Below, one piece after another: positions 31,185 to 43,600 of a DNA stretch of 64,000 nt (positions are counted from its first letter, which is position 1; every line of letters starts with the position of its first letter). The notes under the pieces are model-generated. The model was not told the DNA's origin. It searched no databases and worked only from the letters and a program-made list of their open reading frames with translations. This DNA is from Symbiodinium microadriaticum. Its lineage: Eukaryota > Sar > Dinophyceae > Suessiales > Symbiodiniaceae. Both the position numbers and the translations under genes were made by a program. The stretch spans positions 669,311 to 733,310 of the forward strand of contig LSRX01000180.1 of the NCBI GenBank assembly GCA_001939145.1, in the 5' to 3' direction.

Positions 31185-34100
31185 AGTCGTAGTAGAAGTA
31201 ATCGTCGTAGTAGTAGCAGTAGTATAGCAGTCGCAACAGTAGTAGCAGAGCAGCAGTAGTACTAGCAGCAGTAGCAGTAGCAGCAAGCAGCAGCAGCAGC
31301 AGTGGCAGCAGTAGCAGTTAGTATCTAGTAGTTGGTAGCTAGCAGTTAGTAGTAAGTAGTAAATAGTAAGTAATAGGTAGTGGGTACTCGCAAACGCTAA
31401 CGCCTTGCGCAAGACAAAAGATTTAAACGTAGATCCTACACAGCACACCCGAAAAGTAAACGCCTCCCAACCTGTATAAGGCCCATGTACAAGTCATGAT
31501 TGAAATCTTCTGAGACCCTGTACAGCTAGACACCCTCACTTCTAGCTGGGGCCGCCACATCTTCGCCCTCTGCAGCAATGCGGCTTCTCGCTGCAATTGC
31601 CTGCGTTTAGGGCTTAAAGCCGTCGGCAGATTCCTTGGACTCATGCTCTGACTCTGCAGATTTGAGGACACGGAACTTCGGCACCCTTTTTCCTGTGAGG
31701 ACTTGGGATCGAGTCGACAGTCAGAGGCTGGCCTACTTGACTCGCTGCGCGCATGGTCATAAGATGTATAGGAGCAAGCTATCCGTGTGCATCACTCTCC
31801 CCATCCTCGCCGGGGGACCATGGCCTTAAATTGGATGCAAAGCTCTATACCTCCCGTTCTGTCTCGCCGCAACACGTCAAGAAGCTCGGTTCTGCTGTGC
31901 GACCTTCCGCCTTCTTGCACATCCCACATGATGTTTCGAACTCCAATGCCCGAACCCACCAAGGCCTTCAGATAATCCCACAATTGGAACCATAGCTATA
32001 TCAACAACAAGCAGAAACCCCTTTGCAAGTGCACGCGCCTGCGGAGGAAGCGTCGCGCTCCCCCCATCCTCTGCCTCACACTGGAGATCCGCCCGGGGTC
32101 TTGGGGATGTCTTGGGCCTGCAAGGAACCCCTGTCTCCAACAATTCGATCTGACTCGATCTGATTGTGCCCCTCCATCGCCGCCTCCATCATGATTCAGC
32201 ATTAAACCTTCTTCCTCCCCTTCGCCCGCCTCCGCCCGGTATGTTCCGAGCCGTGCTTCCCGGAAGAAGGACAAATCCGTCCTGTGGCAAAGCACAGAGC
32301 AAAGTGACGAAAAGCGGGAAAACCTAGAAATACGACCGAAGGCAAGAACAAAAGGAACCCACCAGGGACCCTTGAGGCTCTGTGGAGCAAAACTTCAGAC
32401 TTCACACAGCCAGGGTTTTCAGGGTGTAGGAGCTTTAGGGTCGGTTCCCATCTCAGATTCGATGCAAGAGGGTTGCAGGGCTTTGTGGTCTGGGGCTCAG
32501 AATTCCACGATTCAGGGCCTTAGCTTTTGAGGCTTTCGCTTGATGGGCTTTTCCCAGATTCCTCGGGAGCGAGGCTTTCCGGAGGCCCACCTGGGGTCTA
32601 CAGACTCGCATCTTTAGCTTCAAGGGGAGATGTCCGTCCATCTCTTAAACTTAAACATTGCCTTATCTAACTTACATGTTGAGTTTAGTAATAATGAGTA
32701 ATTAGACTCACACTAGGCTGAGCTCTGTTCGGTTCGGTCTAGCAGAGAAGTGTGGGAGTACCTCGTCCTCTGCGGTGACCGTTCAGGGGCTCCGGGTTTC
32801 AGCACTCACACTGGGGCAAGCCTTAAGTAAGGGTTTCGGGTTTAGGATTTAGGACCCGGGGAAGTATATAGGTGTGTTGCTGACCCTTGTGGCTCCCAAA
32901 TTCTCTAACGCACCCCTCTCTGAGCTCCAGACAGCGTGTGCTTCCCGTCGTAGCTGCCTCCGATCACAGAAAGGGCTAGTCCAAGAGGAGTGTATACTGT
33001 ATATTTTATACGTCAATCTGACCATTTCCACTAGACCCTCAGCACAGCAGACAATTATGAATTGAACCCATTCAAGATCAATCTGCAGCAAAGCCCTGCA
33101 ATAATTTGATGTTAATTCAGCTTTCTGTTTGCCTGTGGGCAGTGGAGCCCGAAACTCCAACCCTTCAGGATGTGAAGTTGATGCAGCAGACCGTCATGAC
33201 GCACGCCTTTGAGCAGGTCAGCAGCATGGTCGACGAAGATGCGCTTGGCGGCTGATAAGTCCTGGGGAAAGGGGCGCAAGACCATCAGTTGGCAGGTTCG
33301 GCTCATCTACGGCAGTAGCCCACAGGCTGAAACGGCAGCAATCGCCCACAGCAGATGGAACCATCACACACGACCCCTCCTACCACAAACAGCTTAGGCC
33401 CTACAGGAGCCCGAAATTAATCATGCATCCGACATCTCAACGGCTGATAAGCAACCCGAGCCATCCACAGGCCTTCGTCCGAAAGAACTCGGTGAGAATC
33501 TCGTACTGCACCTGAATCTTATATGCGGGAAGCCGTTTTGAGCTGTCTCTAACCAGACACTCTAAACAACCCTCCACGGTTCAGATGGCGGACGAAGATG
33601 AAACGACGGCTCGAGGATGCCAGGAAATTGCTACGAGAGGCTCTGTGGAAACAGAAGGTTCGGGCAAAGACGGATGCAGAATGATGCAGACATGCATGGC
33701 TTGATTGGCAGGTACGCCTGCATACTGCATGCGAGTTTGTCCGATGTAACCACAATATACACACAAAGCTGTGCCTGGATGCAATTTCCTTGAATATCAC
33801 CCCAGGGCTGTCCCTGGATTGAATCTTCCACAGATGATCGGGTGCTGTTGGCAACTGCCCGTCTCGGACAAGTGGCATTGCTGGCCAGTCGGCACTGGTC
33901 TCGCCCTGAGACGAAAGCACCACTACGAGATCTCCATGAATGCATGGGTGGACTACCATCAGCACCGGCTTCAGGGATTTAGGATTGTAGGATGTAAGGG
34001 TCTCGAGGGTTCGAAGGTTTTAAGTGGCTCCAGTCCAAGAGGCCAATTCTCGGAAGCTCCGGTGTTGGTTGCGGTGCACACAGAGCAAACTCAGTTGGGA

Positions 34101-34692
34101 CGGCGCGAGGGACACTTTTTTGGTTCCTGTCTTGCATAAACCCCAAAACCCCCAAACCCCTAAACTCCTACGCCCCTATACCATCTATACCCTGAAAAGC
34201 AGAGCGCCGCAAATAGCCGCTCCTAAGAAAAAAAAGCCTCTCACAGTTGTCCTTGCGGGTTTCGATCCGGGCTTCTAACCTAGAGCAAGGGTTCCCAGAG
34301 GGGATTGCCATAAGGGTTCTATACGGTTTCTGGATTCTGGAGTTTGTCAACTCCTCCAACTTATTGAAGCCTGTCAGCGAAACAGGACGGTACCCATCTT
34401 GCGATGACAAAGGAAGCACATGCAAAGAAACACCTCTTCTGTTCAAGGACACTGGAAGAACATAGAAGCTAGTCTCGCGATTCGCGCTGTCTGTTGCTGA
34501 GATTGCGGTACCTTCCTGGGTGAAACACAAAGCCAAAACGACCTAAGGGTACGCCATGGAACGCATAGTGACCTAGTGAGACACATAACACCTAGTTCCA
34601 GGAAAACCCTGACGCGGAGCCCGAAAGGCTCACTGTGCGGCATCCTGGGCTCCTCACGAATGGCCTCCAGCCCCTTGGCCTCCATCACGGGG
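24451..34692 (-). CDS. REV3: REV3-like C-terminal exons
   Basis: 34645-34692 gives PVMEAKGLEAIREE (cf. FDAKGIETVRRD after KKRY in Pol zeta). 33203-33261 gives DLSAAKRIFVDHAADLLKG, joined in phase through a GC donor to 32208-32281 (TDLSFFREARLGTYRA). 32019-32070 gives EDGGSATLPPQARALAK. After a 7-kb intron full of repeats come 24867-24931 (AAPEYGERVSFAVALGPVGS) and, in perfect phase, 24451-24535 (GARLVDRCVPPAALAEAG), ending at GTGAGT. A short exon is still missing between 32019 and 24931 because the phases do not meet. I did not find the ATYYITKQ segment or the Cys-rich tail. Confidence 0.75.
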
Positions 34693-37600
34693 CTAAAATG
34701 CCAAAAAAAACTGCGCCGTTCGGGACGATGTTCAGAATTATGGGATCTTTTCTGTGTAGGTTTTAGCCTGAGGATGCACACCCTAAACCCTAAAACCCCT
34801 AAAGCTCAAGGAGTCAGAGTACCAAAAAGACCGAACCCCGGAGGCAGCCAAAGAGTCCTCAAAACCCCCCGCACGGGGCCTCGAAGGAGGCGATGCCGCC
34901 CTCAGAGGGCGGTTTGGCCTCGTCTTCTTTGGCTGGGATTTAGGTAGCTTGGGATTTCTATAGGAGGGCATAGGAGGTAAGGCCTCTTTCATGTCAAAAC
35001 GCTAAACCCTAGCTGCTCTATTTCGACCGGCGGCAAGCATAAAGGCGGGATGTCCACCACAGTAGCATGGATTTGCTGGAGACTGCAGCTGTTCCGAGCT
35101 ATAGAGGGCCAAAAAATGGCAAGTGTGCTTGGGGCCGTCCTGCGTAGCACCGTCCGTTGTACCTCCTGTGCTAGAGTCTTTGTCGAGAGTGTCGGTCACG
35201 TAACTTTCGTCTCAATTGACGCAGGTGCCATGTCTCAGAGCCTTGCTGCATGAAGAATCATCTGTAACATGGGTGCCTTCTTAAAGGCAGGCGTACATTA
35301 GTTGCAGCAGGAAGTATGCAGCCGAGCGCAGCATGCGGCTTCTTAGCCGATTTTGAAGATCCCCTCGCCCCCCGCAACTTACATCATCTTGCATTTGCAC
35401 GCCGCATGAGTTCCTGGCATATGCCATGCCACCGTAGCGCTTCTTCGTTAGGCAAAGGCATGGCATGTACACCTGAGCATCGGGGAAGCTAGAGGCAAGC
35501 AAGATGCTTCGCGATTGCCCCTAGAAAGGGAAGGCACAGTCTGCATCACAGCGCAAATGCTCACTTCAACTGTAGCTGCTGGCATGAGATGCTTCTGCTA
35601 CTGTACACACTTCTTTGTTCACTTTTCACCTGGGCTAGCGGTCATGGCCTTCTCAAATTCCAGCTCCACTGGCTGAGGATGCTTCGCCGAGACCTGCTCA
35701 AGCATCGATCCCTCAAGGTAGATGGAGGATACCCCATCCAAGACGCGCTCATGCTCTAAGGGCCTTTTTGCCTAAAACGTAAACCCTGCAAGGCTTCGCG
35801 ACGAGCCTGGGAGCAAATGTCTCTGCCAGCTTTGAAAGCCTCCTCGAGGGAGTACCCCCTGAGCTGGACCTGGCTGCAGGCGACTGCAGGACCAGGATTC
35901 TTCAAGAGCGGCAGCCCGTCAACACTGTGATCTAGGGGCCTTCATAATTCGAAGAGGGTTTTGGGGCATATTCGAACACGAGTCTATGTCTACCTGTTGC
36001 AAATGCTGATGATTGCCGACTCTTAGTGTCATCCGCTTGGGCACCAGGCGAAAACCGAATCCGTGTCACCGTAGATGACCTTGGCGCCCGGCCACGTCGC
36101 CTGGATGCAACGCACGCTTATGCACTTTAAAGGCCTTTCTTAATAGAACTCGAAAGTCTTGTACCGGCCCACTATACCGTGGCAACTCATCTCAGAAGCT
36201 GCTCGCCCCACACCCCGAACAGCATTGAATAGACAGACACCTAAGCCACAATAAATTACACAACACATAATTCTATCTTTGTGTGTACGTGTTTTATTTA
36301 GCTTTTGCGTGTATACACACACACACACACATAGAGAGAGAGAGAGAGTGAGAGAGTGAGAGAGTGAGAGAGCGAGAGAGCGAGAGAAAGAAAGCGAGAG
36401 AGAGAGTGAGAGAGTCTGGCCGGTGCCCCATATGTCGCGTTTTTGTAAAGCGGCGCTCAACACGGTGCCGCAGAAGAGACAGGAGTTCCTTCGGCCTGAA
36501 AAGGATGCCCAGTCACCGACTCTGGCCCTAGCATGGCCTGGAACTAACTCACGAAATGAGATACAATGTCTACAGCCTACACTTTAGGATACAACATATA
36601 TATGTTTGTGTGCGTGCTCATGAATTGAACAGTTAACGACTAACTAAGTAGCTAACTAGTTAGCTGGTTAAATAGTTAAATAGTTAGTTCGTTAAATACT
36701 CAGTTAATTTTGAATGATTAGGTGGTAAGTTCAGTTAGTTAGCTAGTATTGCTTGTGATTTGTCCTACAACACAGCTCGCCCGACAAAGCCGACACTTTG
36801 AGTAAACATGCTCCACTAAGAAGGAAGCATTCTCTCAACTCAGACAAGCCGAAGCATTCTTTCAACTCAGACAAGCCCTCACCTAATAAGCCTAAACCCT
36901 TCACCCTGAACACTAATCCCTGAAGACTGGCGACGAGGAGGCCTCGATGAAATTTGCTGCCTCTGGAAGGCAAAGCTTGTAGTCGATGCTTTCGGGGTTT
37001 AGGGCGATTTCGTTTGGCTGCAGGGCTCATGGGGCTGTCGCCCCTCACTCTCGCAAAGCAGGCAAGGCTCCACACTCATGGGGCTTAGGGGGTACGCGTT
37101 TGGCTGAGGCTTTTACTGTTTGCTGTCATTGCTCTGTTGGTTTTGTTCTGTAGGCATTGTTCTGAGTGGAGGCAGCACTGTCCCAGAACGGCAACTTTAT
37201 AGAATCATTCCCATGGGTCTTTCAGGCCTTGGGACTTTGTAGTGTCTAGCAGCCTAGCATCTAGGGGTTCAGGGTTGAAGGGTCTGAGGTTTCAGTGTTA
37301 CTTTTGGGATTGGCGGCTTGCCGACTTGGGGCTCGAGGGATTCAGGACCCTGAACTCAGCGGACACCTTCGGATACCAAGCATCAGTCTCAAACATCCGG
37401 TATAAGGTAGAATTGAATGAATCAGGGATTTCAGAGAAAGAAAGCTGAGCAAGTCTCACCTAGAAAAGCAGACTCTGGCCTGGAAATCGCAATCTTCGAG
37501 GAACTCCTTTTCGGCCACCCCGCCTCTTCCAAAGCCCTCCGCCCTGTGGCCACGATGGAATCCGCAATCTCGGAGCACGGCCTCGGCAGGCGAGGCAGAG

Positions 37601-40600
37601 CTTGGCTCAGGGTTTAGGGTTTAGGGTTTAGGGCTTAGGGCTTAGGGTTTAAGGTTGAGGGTTTAGGGTTTAGGGCTACCATGCAGCACAAACAGAGACA
37701 TGGGCCTTTTCACAAAACCGGCTGCACAAAAGCGCATGCAGTGGGACAGGAGAGCTCCTGGGTCCCCGCTGTAGCCAGTTCTGTCCAAAGGTAGGTTGCC
37801 CTTCTTAGATTCTTCGGAGCTTTAAGACTAACTTAACAATCACTGAGGGTGTTGGTGGACAGCACGGGGGCCTTAAGGATTGGAGCAGGGTCTCGGGGTC
37901 TAATGTAGGGGCCTAAATAATTGCCAATACTTTATTTTTTTTAATGTTTTTTTTTGGGGGGGTGGTCCTTACTATAATTATAGTATACTGGGCCTATACG
38001 AAATCTCTTTATTACGGCCCCTACAATAGTGTAGCATGAAAATATGTGGACCAATGCGGACCATCAGACCTCGATTATATCATTCCTGATGCTGCAGTGC
38101 AGCCTCACCGCCACTCAAGACCAAGGCCGATACATGCGGCCGCTGAAGGAAGCGGACGAGTAGCCGTAGGTCCTTGCGTTTTTTGGCTTCAGGGCTTGGG
38201 GCAAAATGTGGAAATTTCTCGTCTTTGCTTTGAGCAAGGCTTTAGGGCTTCGTGCCGCAGGCTGTGCAAGCAACAGGCAAGGGCAAGACCTAAGTCGGAC
38301 AGACGAGAGAGACCACAAATGGCTTGGTTTGCAGGGCTGTAGCCTGCGATCTGAGAAAAGCCAGGGCCCCGACACGTTTGCGAAGTACTTCAAGGCGAAC
38401 TGCTTGTGCTCTAGGCGCTTGGCCTTGGAGCTAGTCTGGGTAGGAGAAATCTACGTGGGCCATCGAAAGGCCTTCGTGATCGTGGCCACCGAACTACTAT
38501 CATCACCGTAAGCCATAAGCCCTTGTTGGCGAGCTCCAGAAAATTGGGTACATGAAAAGAGCACGTAACCTAACAGAATCCTATTTATGCGAACCGCCAG
38601 ATAAGGTTCCGCTTGTTTGAAACACCCACCTACTCTACCCTTACAAGATCCTAAATAAAGACCTTGCACAACCTCCTCAAGCCATGATGATCTCCCTGAA
38701 AAATCTACCCCCCCCCCCGCCGGTGGAACCATATGAAGACTCCCTGCATAAACGCTTACGGTTATAAGATCCCAATCCTACCAGATACAGGGATTTGCCT
38801 TTTTTTATTTTTGCAGAAATTTTGCAAAAAAAAATTGCTAAACGATTTTGCACAAATATTTTTGTTGCAAAACAGTTTTGCAACAATTTTGCACAAAAAA
38901 GTTGCCAAAATCTGCTGGTAAAGACTGATGCACCACACGTTGTTTACTGGAACATATACCAAAATCGTCCGGAAATTTGTCGAAACGCTCACTGCTGCTA
39001 ACATAATACCGCCCATGGAAATTGCTGTGTTTGGAACCGCCGGAATGCAACCTGTCCGGTCTAACACTGTTCGAAAGTTTCTGCGCACAAGGATTTCCCG
39101 GAAGGGGTATGGGATGGTTTGCGGTTATAGCGGTTAACNNNNNNNNNNNNNNNNNNNNNNNNNNNNNNNNNNNNNNNNNNNNNNNNNNNNNNNNNNNNNN
39201 NNNNNNNNNNNNNNNNNNNNNNNNNNNNNNNNNNNNNNNNNNNNNNNNNNNNNNNNNNNNNNNNNNNNNNNNNNNNNNNNNNNNNNNNNNNNNNNNNNNN
39301 NNNNNNNNNNNNNNNNNNNNNNNNNNNNNNNNNNNNNNNNNNNNNNNNNNNNNNNNNNNNNNNNNNNNNNNNNNNNNNNNNNNNNNNNNNNNNNNNNNNN
39401 NNNNNNNNNNNNNNNNNNNNNNNNNNNNNNNNNNNNNNNNNNNNNNNNNNNNNNNNNNNNNNNNNNNNNNNNNNNNNNNNNNNNNNNNNNNNNNNNNNNN
39501 NNNNNNNNNNNNNNNNNNNNNNNNNNNNNNNNNNNNNNNNNNNNNNNNNNNNNNNNNNNNNNNNNNNNNNNNNNTGGGACCCTGGCCTGGACCCTGCGAC
39601 CCTGGGCTGGAAGGTGGGTGGGGGGCTTGGTAAGGGTGGGTCCCTTCCTTTTTGGGGGCGGGAGTGGGAGCCAAGTGTGTATCAAGTTCTTGTTGATGCA
39701 CACTTCTGGCTTGGGCCTGGGCTCGAAACCCCAAGCTGATCCTAAGCCAGCCCCCCGAGAAACGAGCATCATGAACATCAGCCGGGTTTGGGGCCAAATC
39801 AAAGCAAGCATCATGAGCATCATCCCCTCTTCCTCCTTCCGCAGTGCAGCCGGCGCGGTGGAATTTGGGAAACTCAAGCACAACAGAAGCAGAAACAGTG
39901 CAAACCCAAGCACAACAGAAGCAAAAACAGCGCAAACAACTCTGCACAAAACAAGCCGAATCCTGAAAACCCCACGAAATAAGCACAAAATTGAAGAGCA
40001 AAATTTTGCAAAAAATTTGCCAACACGAAAATTAGCGCATTTTTTCTGCAAAATGGTTGTGCAAAATTTGCACAAAAATCGTGCAAAAATAATTAATTGA
40101 CGAAATGTGGAGTTAGGTAAGTTAAGATCTCATAAGCTTACGGTCATTTGGGAAACCTCGGCGCTTTCGCATCCAGGCCTGTGAGAACCCTGAAACTTCA
40201 CCGTAAACCCAAACTCTCAGTCGGCAGTCGCTGAGTGGGAGGACGACAGTCAGGTCACCGATACGCAAACATACAAGACACTCGTCACGAGACGCGACGC
40301 GAAATCCACCGCGAACTCATGATCTGACTCACTGAATCCCGAACAAGTGGCAATACAAAACCAAGGATTTTTTTGCTACCCGAAGCCCTAAACCCTAAAC
40401 CACCTTGTCTCTTCGGGCCCGGACCATGGCTGGTGAGGTGGAGCTCTGCTTGGCGAGTCGTTTCGTCTCCGCGCGCAGCTGCAGAACCTTTCGGCTTCCA
40501 TGGAGACAGAGTTTAGGAAGTTTAGGCTCTCACAACTCGGACAAGCCAGGCGAGGTTCATGGTGCGAAGTCGGGAAGTTTTTTTCCCTCTCGCATGGCTG

Positions 40601-43600
40601 AGGATCTAGTTTAGGGTTTAGGGATTACGCTCGCACAACTCGGACATGCCAAGGGTTCAGGGTTTCGGCTCTCGCAAGGGTTTACGGCCATGGATTCTCG
40701 GCGTGATTTCGGTATAGTATTGGGGCCTGAGGAATTAGAATAAAAGTGTTTTAGAGATGCGTTTACGGTTTTATAGGGTTGCCGCGGCGTAGCTTCCTGG
40801 GAGATGTCCGGCGCATCTTTGCCGCAAAACTGATCCAGGCTGCAACCTCCAGGTGTATCTACAGTGGCCGCATACCCATAGTGCCATTATACTGTGACGA
40901 AACGCGGCAAGAATTGGGTAGTCCGGATCCCACATGCTGCCCTGGTGTACTGTAGTACACCAGGGCAGCATGTGCGATCCGGACTATACCCAAATCTTGC
41001 CGCATTTCGTCACAGGAGATTCCAGGTCGTAAGCTCCTTTAAGGAAGCCACATCATCCGCAGCACCGGAGACACAACTGCACTCCCCGCTTTGACTGACA
41101 GCAGACTGAGCAGAACCGCAGAGTCTGTTGTCATCCAAATGTGGGTTTTGGCACATGCAACACGAATTGCTCAGTGCACGCCTGACACGGCCACACGGCT
41201 GAAGGGCAAATGCAGCGACTCACGAGGCTGCAGAGGATCTCAGGCGCAACGCATGCGTGCTGTTGAAGCGAATTCGAGCAACAACTGTGCGAGAACTTCT
41301 CCCGAGACAGGCACTGACCGCGGGAAAGAAAAATTGCAAGCGCGTCTATGCAGCAACAGCAACCTTGGCCATGGCAGCCCAATAGTGTCTGCAATGAAAG
41401 CTGGACTGACTTCTCACCTCTACGACAGGAAGTGACACAGCTCGGCCAACTCCAGCCCCAGCCTCGCAAGGACCCGCATCCCACGGTTTGCGTTCAACCT
41501 GCATGTCATGGGCATCACATGGCGCCATCATCTCTGGTGCGGCACAGCCCCGGCGATCCAGTCGATTGCACGTGATTTCCGTCTCATTTCGGCATGCAGA
41601 AATGCCAAAATGACCAAGTTCTCTGCTTTAACGTCTCGGTGGACGACGAGCTATCAGTGCAAGTGTGCCGGTGCCGACTACAAGCCGGCTTGAATTTCCA
41701 AACTGAGCCCCACTGGCCAAAACTTGCCCTGGTGCAGTTGAAGAGATCACTTCAAGTGCAGTGCTCCCGGGCAAGGAGGATCAACGAGCCATCATCTGCG
41801 CCTCTGTGTAGACCCGAAAAAGGCTGACATGTTTGGACAACCTGCCCACTGCAGGAAGCCCACCTCTCGCCGAAGCATCGCCGAGTCGAGCTTGTCCCTT
41901 ATCTTGACAGCCAGCAGGAAGTTGTGGATATTGCTTGGCTCAGCACATCCGCTCTCGAATGGATACAGCTTGCGGTGCCCTTCTGACAACGGCAGCTCCT
42001 GCGAGGTGAAGGCGCCTGAAAAAATCCCAGCGCGCAGCCCCGTGCTGTCGGCCTACCTACAAAAGCAGCCAGACCGCTGATCCTGCTCTGCCACAAGCAC
42101 CACGCAAGCAAAATCGGGATCATCAAGGACGAGCTGCGGTTCACGCAGGCCGCTGAGGTCCCTACACCAGCGGCTGCTACTTCTTGATTGGGAGTACGGG
42201 TCTGCCCTGCCCAAACGATACCTACGCTCTGCAGATTCCACAAGGAAGTCGTCGGAGCATGCTTCAAAATCTCCTGGCGATCCTTGCGGCCACAACCTCT
42301 TGCTTAGGAGCCAGGAAAGATGGATGAAGCGAGCACGGAGAAGCTCTCAGAAATGGCCCCGAGCCACCTCAGCCCTCGGGGACATGGAGTGCTGGCTCCA
42401 AGATCGGCTTTAGGCTAAAATGATTGGGCTAATATAATCTTGAGCCGCACTGCTTTGAAGGTTCAGGGTATAGATTTAGGTCTGGCTTGTTGATTGGCCT
42501 GACTTGGAAGCAAAGAAGCTCCCAAGTGTATCCAACCTGCTCAGCTCCTACATCAGATCATCATATCGCAACCCACGAGACCCAAGAAACTAGAGGTGTT
42601 CCTTTAAGCCAGACAGACAACCTTACAGTGTCAGCCCAACCAGTTCCACTTTCGGCCTCAGCAAGCATCAGGGGTAGGAGCCCCTGCCGCAGCTTGGGAC
42701 CTGAAATCAGTTAGAAGTACGTAGACGTAGTAGTCGTCGTCGTCGTCGTCGTCGTCGTCGTTGTGCAAGTTGCAAGACCGATTCTTGGCATTACGACTAT
42801 TAGTATCATCACTGGCAGGAATGATGACGACTGCGAGGACGACGACCCTCGACTCGACGAAACTCTAACATCGGAGCCGAACTTGGTGCCAACAATCGGA
42901 ACGATTTCACCATCCAGGCAAGGCGACTACAGGCGCACACTTCTGCCGAGCACTTCTTAAAGCACGGCAAAACATTGGTCTCGGTCTTGATCAAAGCCCA
43001 ACGCCCCTCATGATCAACAAAAAGATGAATGGAACTTCTGAGAGCCTAAACTAAAGCTCAAAACTGCAAGCTCCAACCCGCTACCCGTCAGAACTTGTCA
43101 GGGTTCGGCATAAACCGGGGTCCCGTCTCACGAAGAGGCTTCCACTTGCAGCAACACGGACCTTGGCGGTCTGTCCCTCAGTTAAGCTATGGGGCCTTGG
43201 CTTAGGGCTTATACGCCAAATAACCCATCTGATGGCACCTGCAGCAGCGAGTGAGGCCACGAAACCTTGGAATTAGAAAGCAAGAAGATCGGTCTAATGG
43301 CTTGAGGTACGCAAAGAACACCGGGAACCTTTATTGTTGCACCTGCCACGGCACTCTACTTCTATGTCAGTGTAGATCAACATGGAAGCAGTCAGCGAAC
43401 CTTGAAGCCCGCAAACCTTAAGCCAAAGACCCCGAAGCTCTTGACCCTCGAACCTGAAAACACCACAACCCCTAAAGACCCTGAAGCCCTAAGCCCTCAC
43501 CGCCCCCCCCCCCCAAAAAAAAAAAAAAAAGCTTTGAAAGACCCTGAAATCCTCACAAAACCCCTCAACCGAAGAACCCTGCCACCTTCAGCCACCAACC

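Noticed and set aside
33585-33680. Helical plus-strand frame (RRLEDARKLLREALWKQKVR)
   Set aside because: Attractive composition, but on the opposite strand inside the REV3-like gene, with no start, splice sites or family match.
34240-34280. B-box-like GGTTTCGATCC, possible tRNA
   Set aside because: No paired stems and no A box at the proper distance.
41340-41580. Segment resembling ELARLFG...SRGSQ of Pol zeta
   Set aside because: It would have to precede motif A in the transcript but lies downstream of it, and the similarity is very weak.
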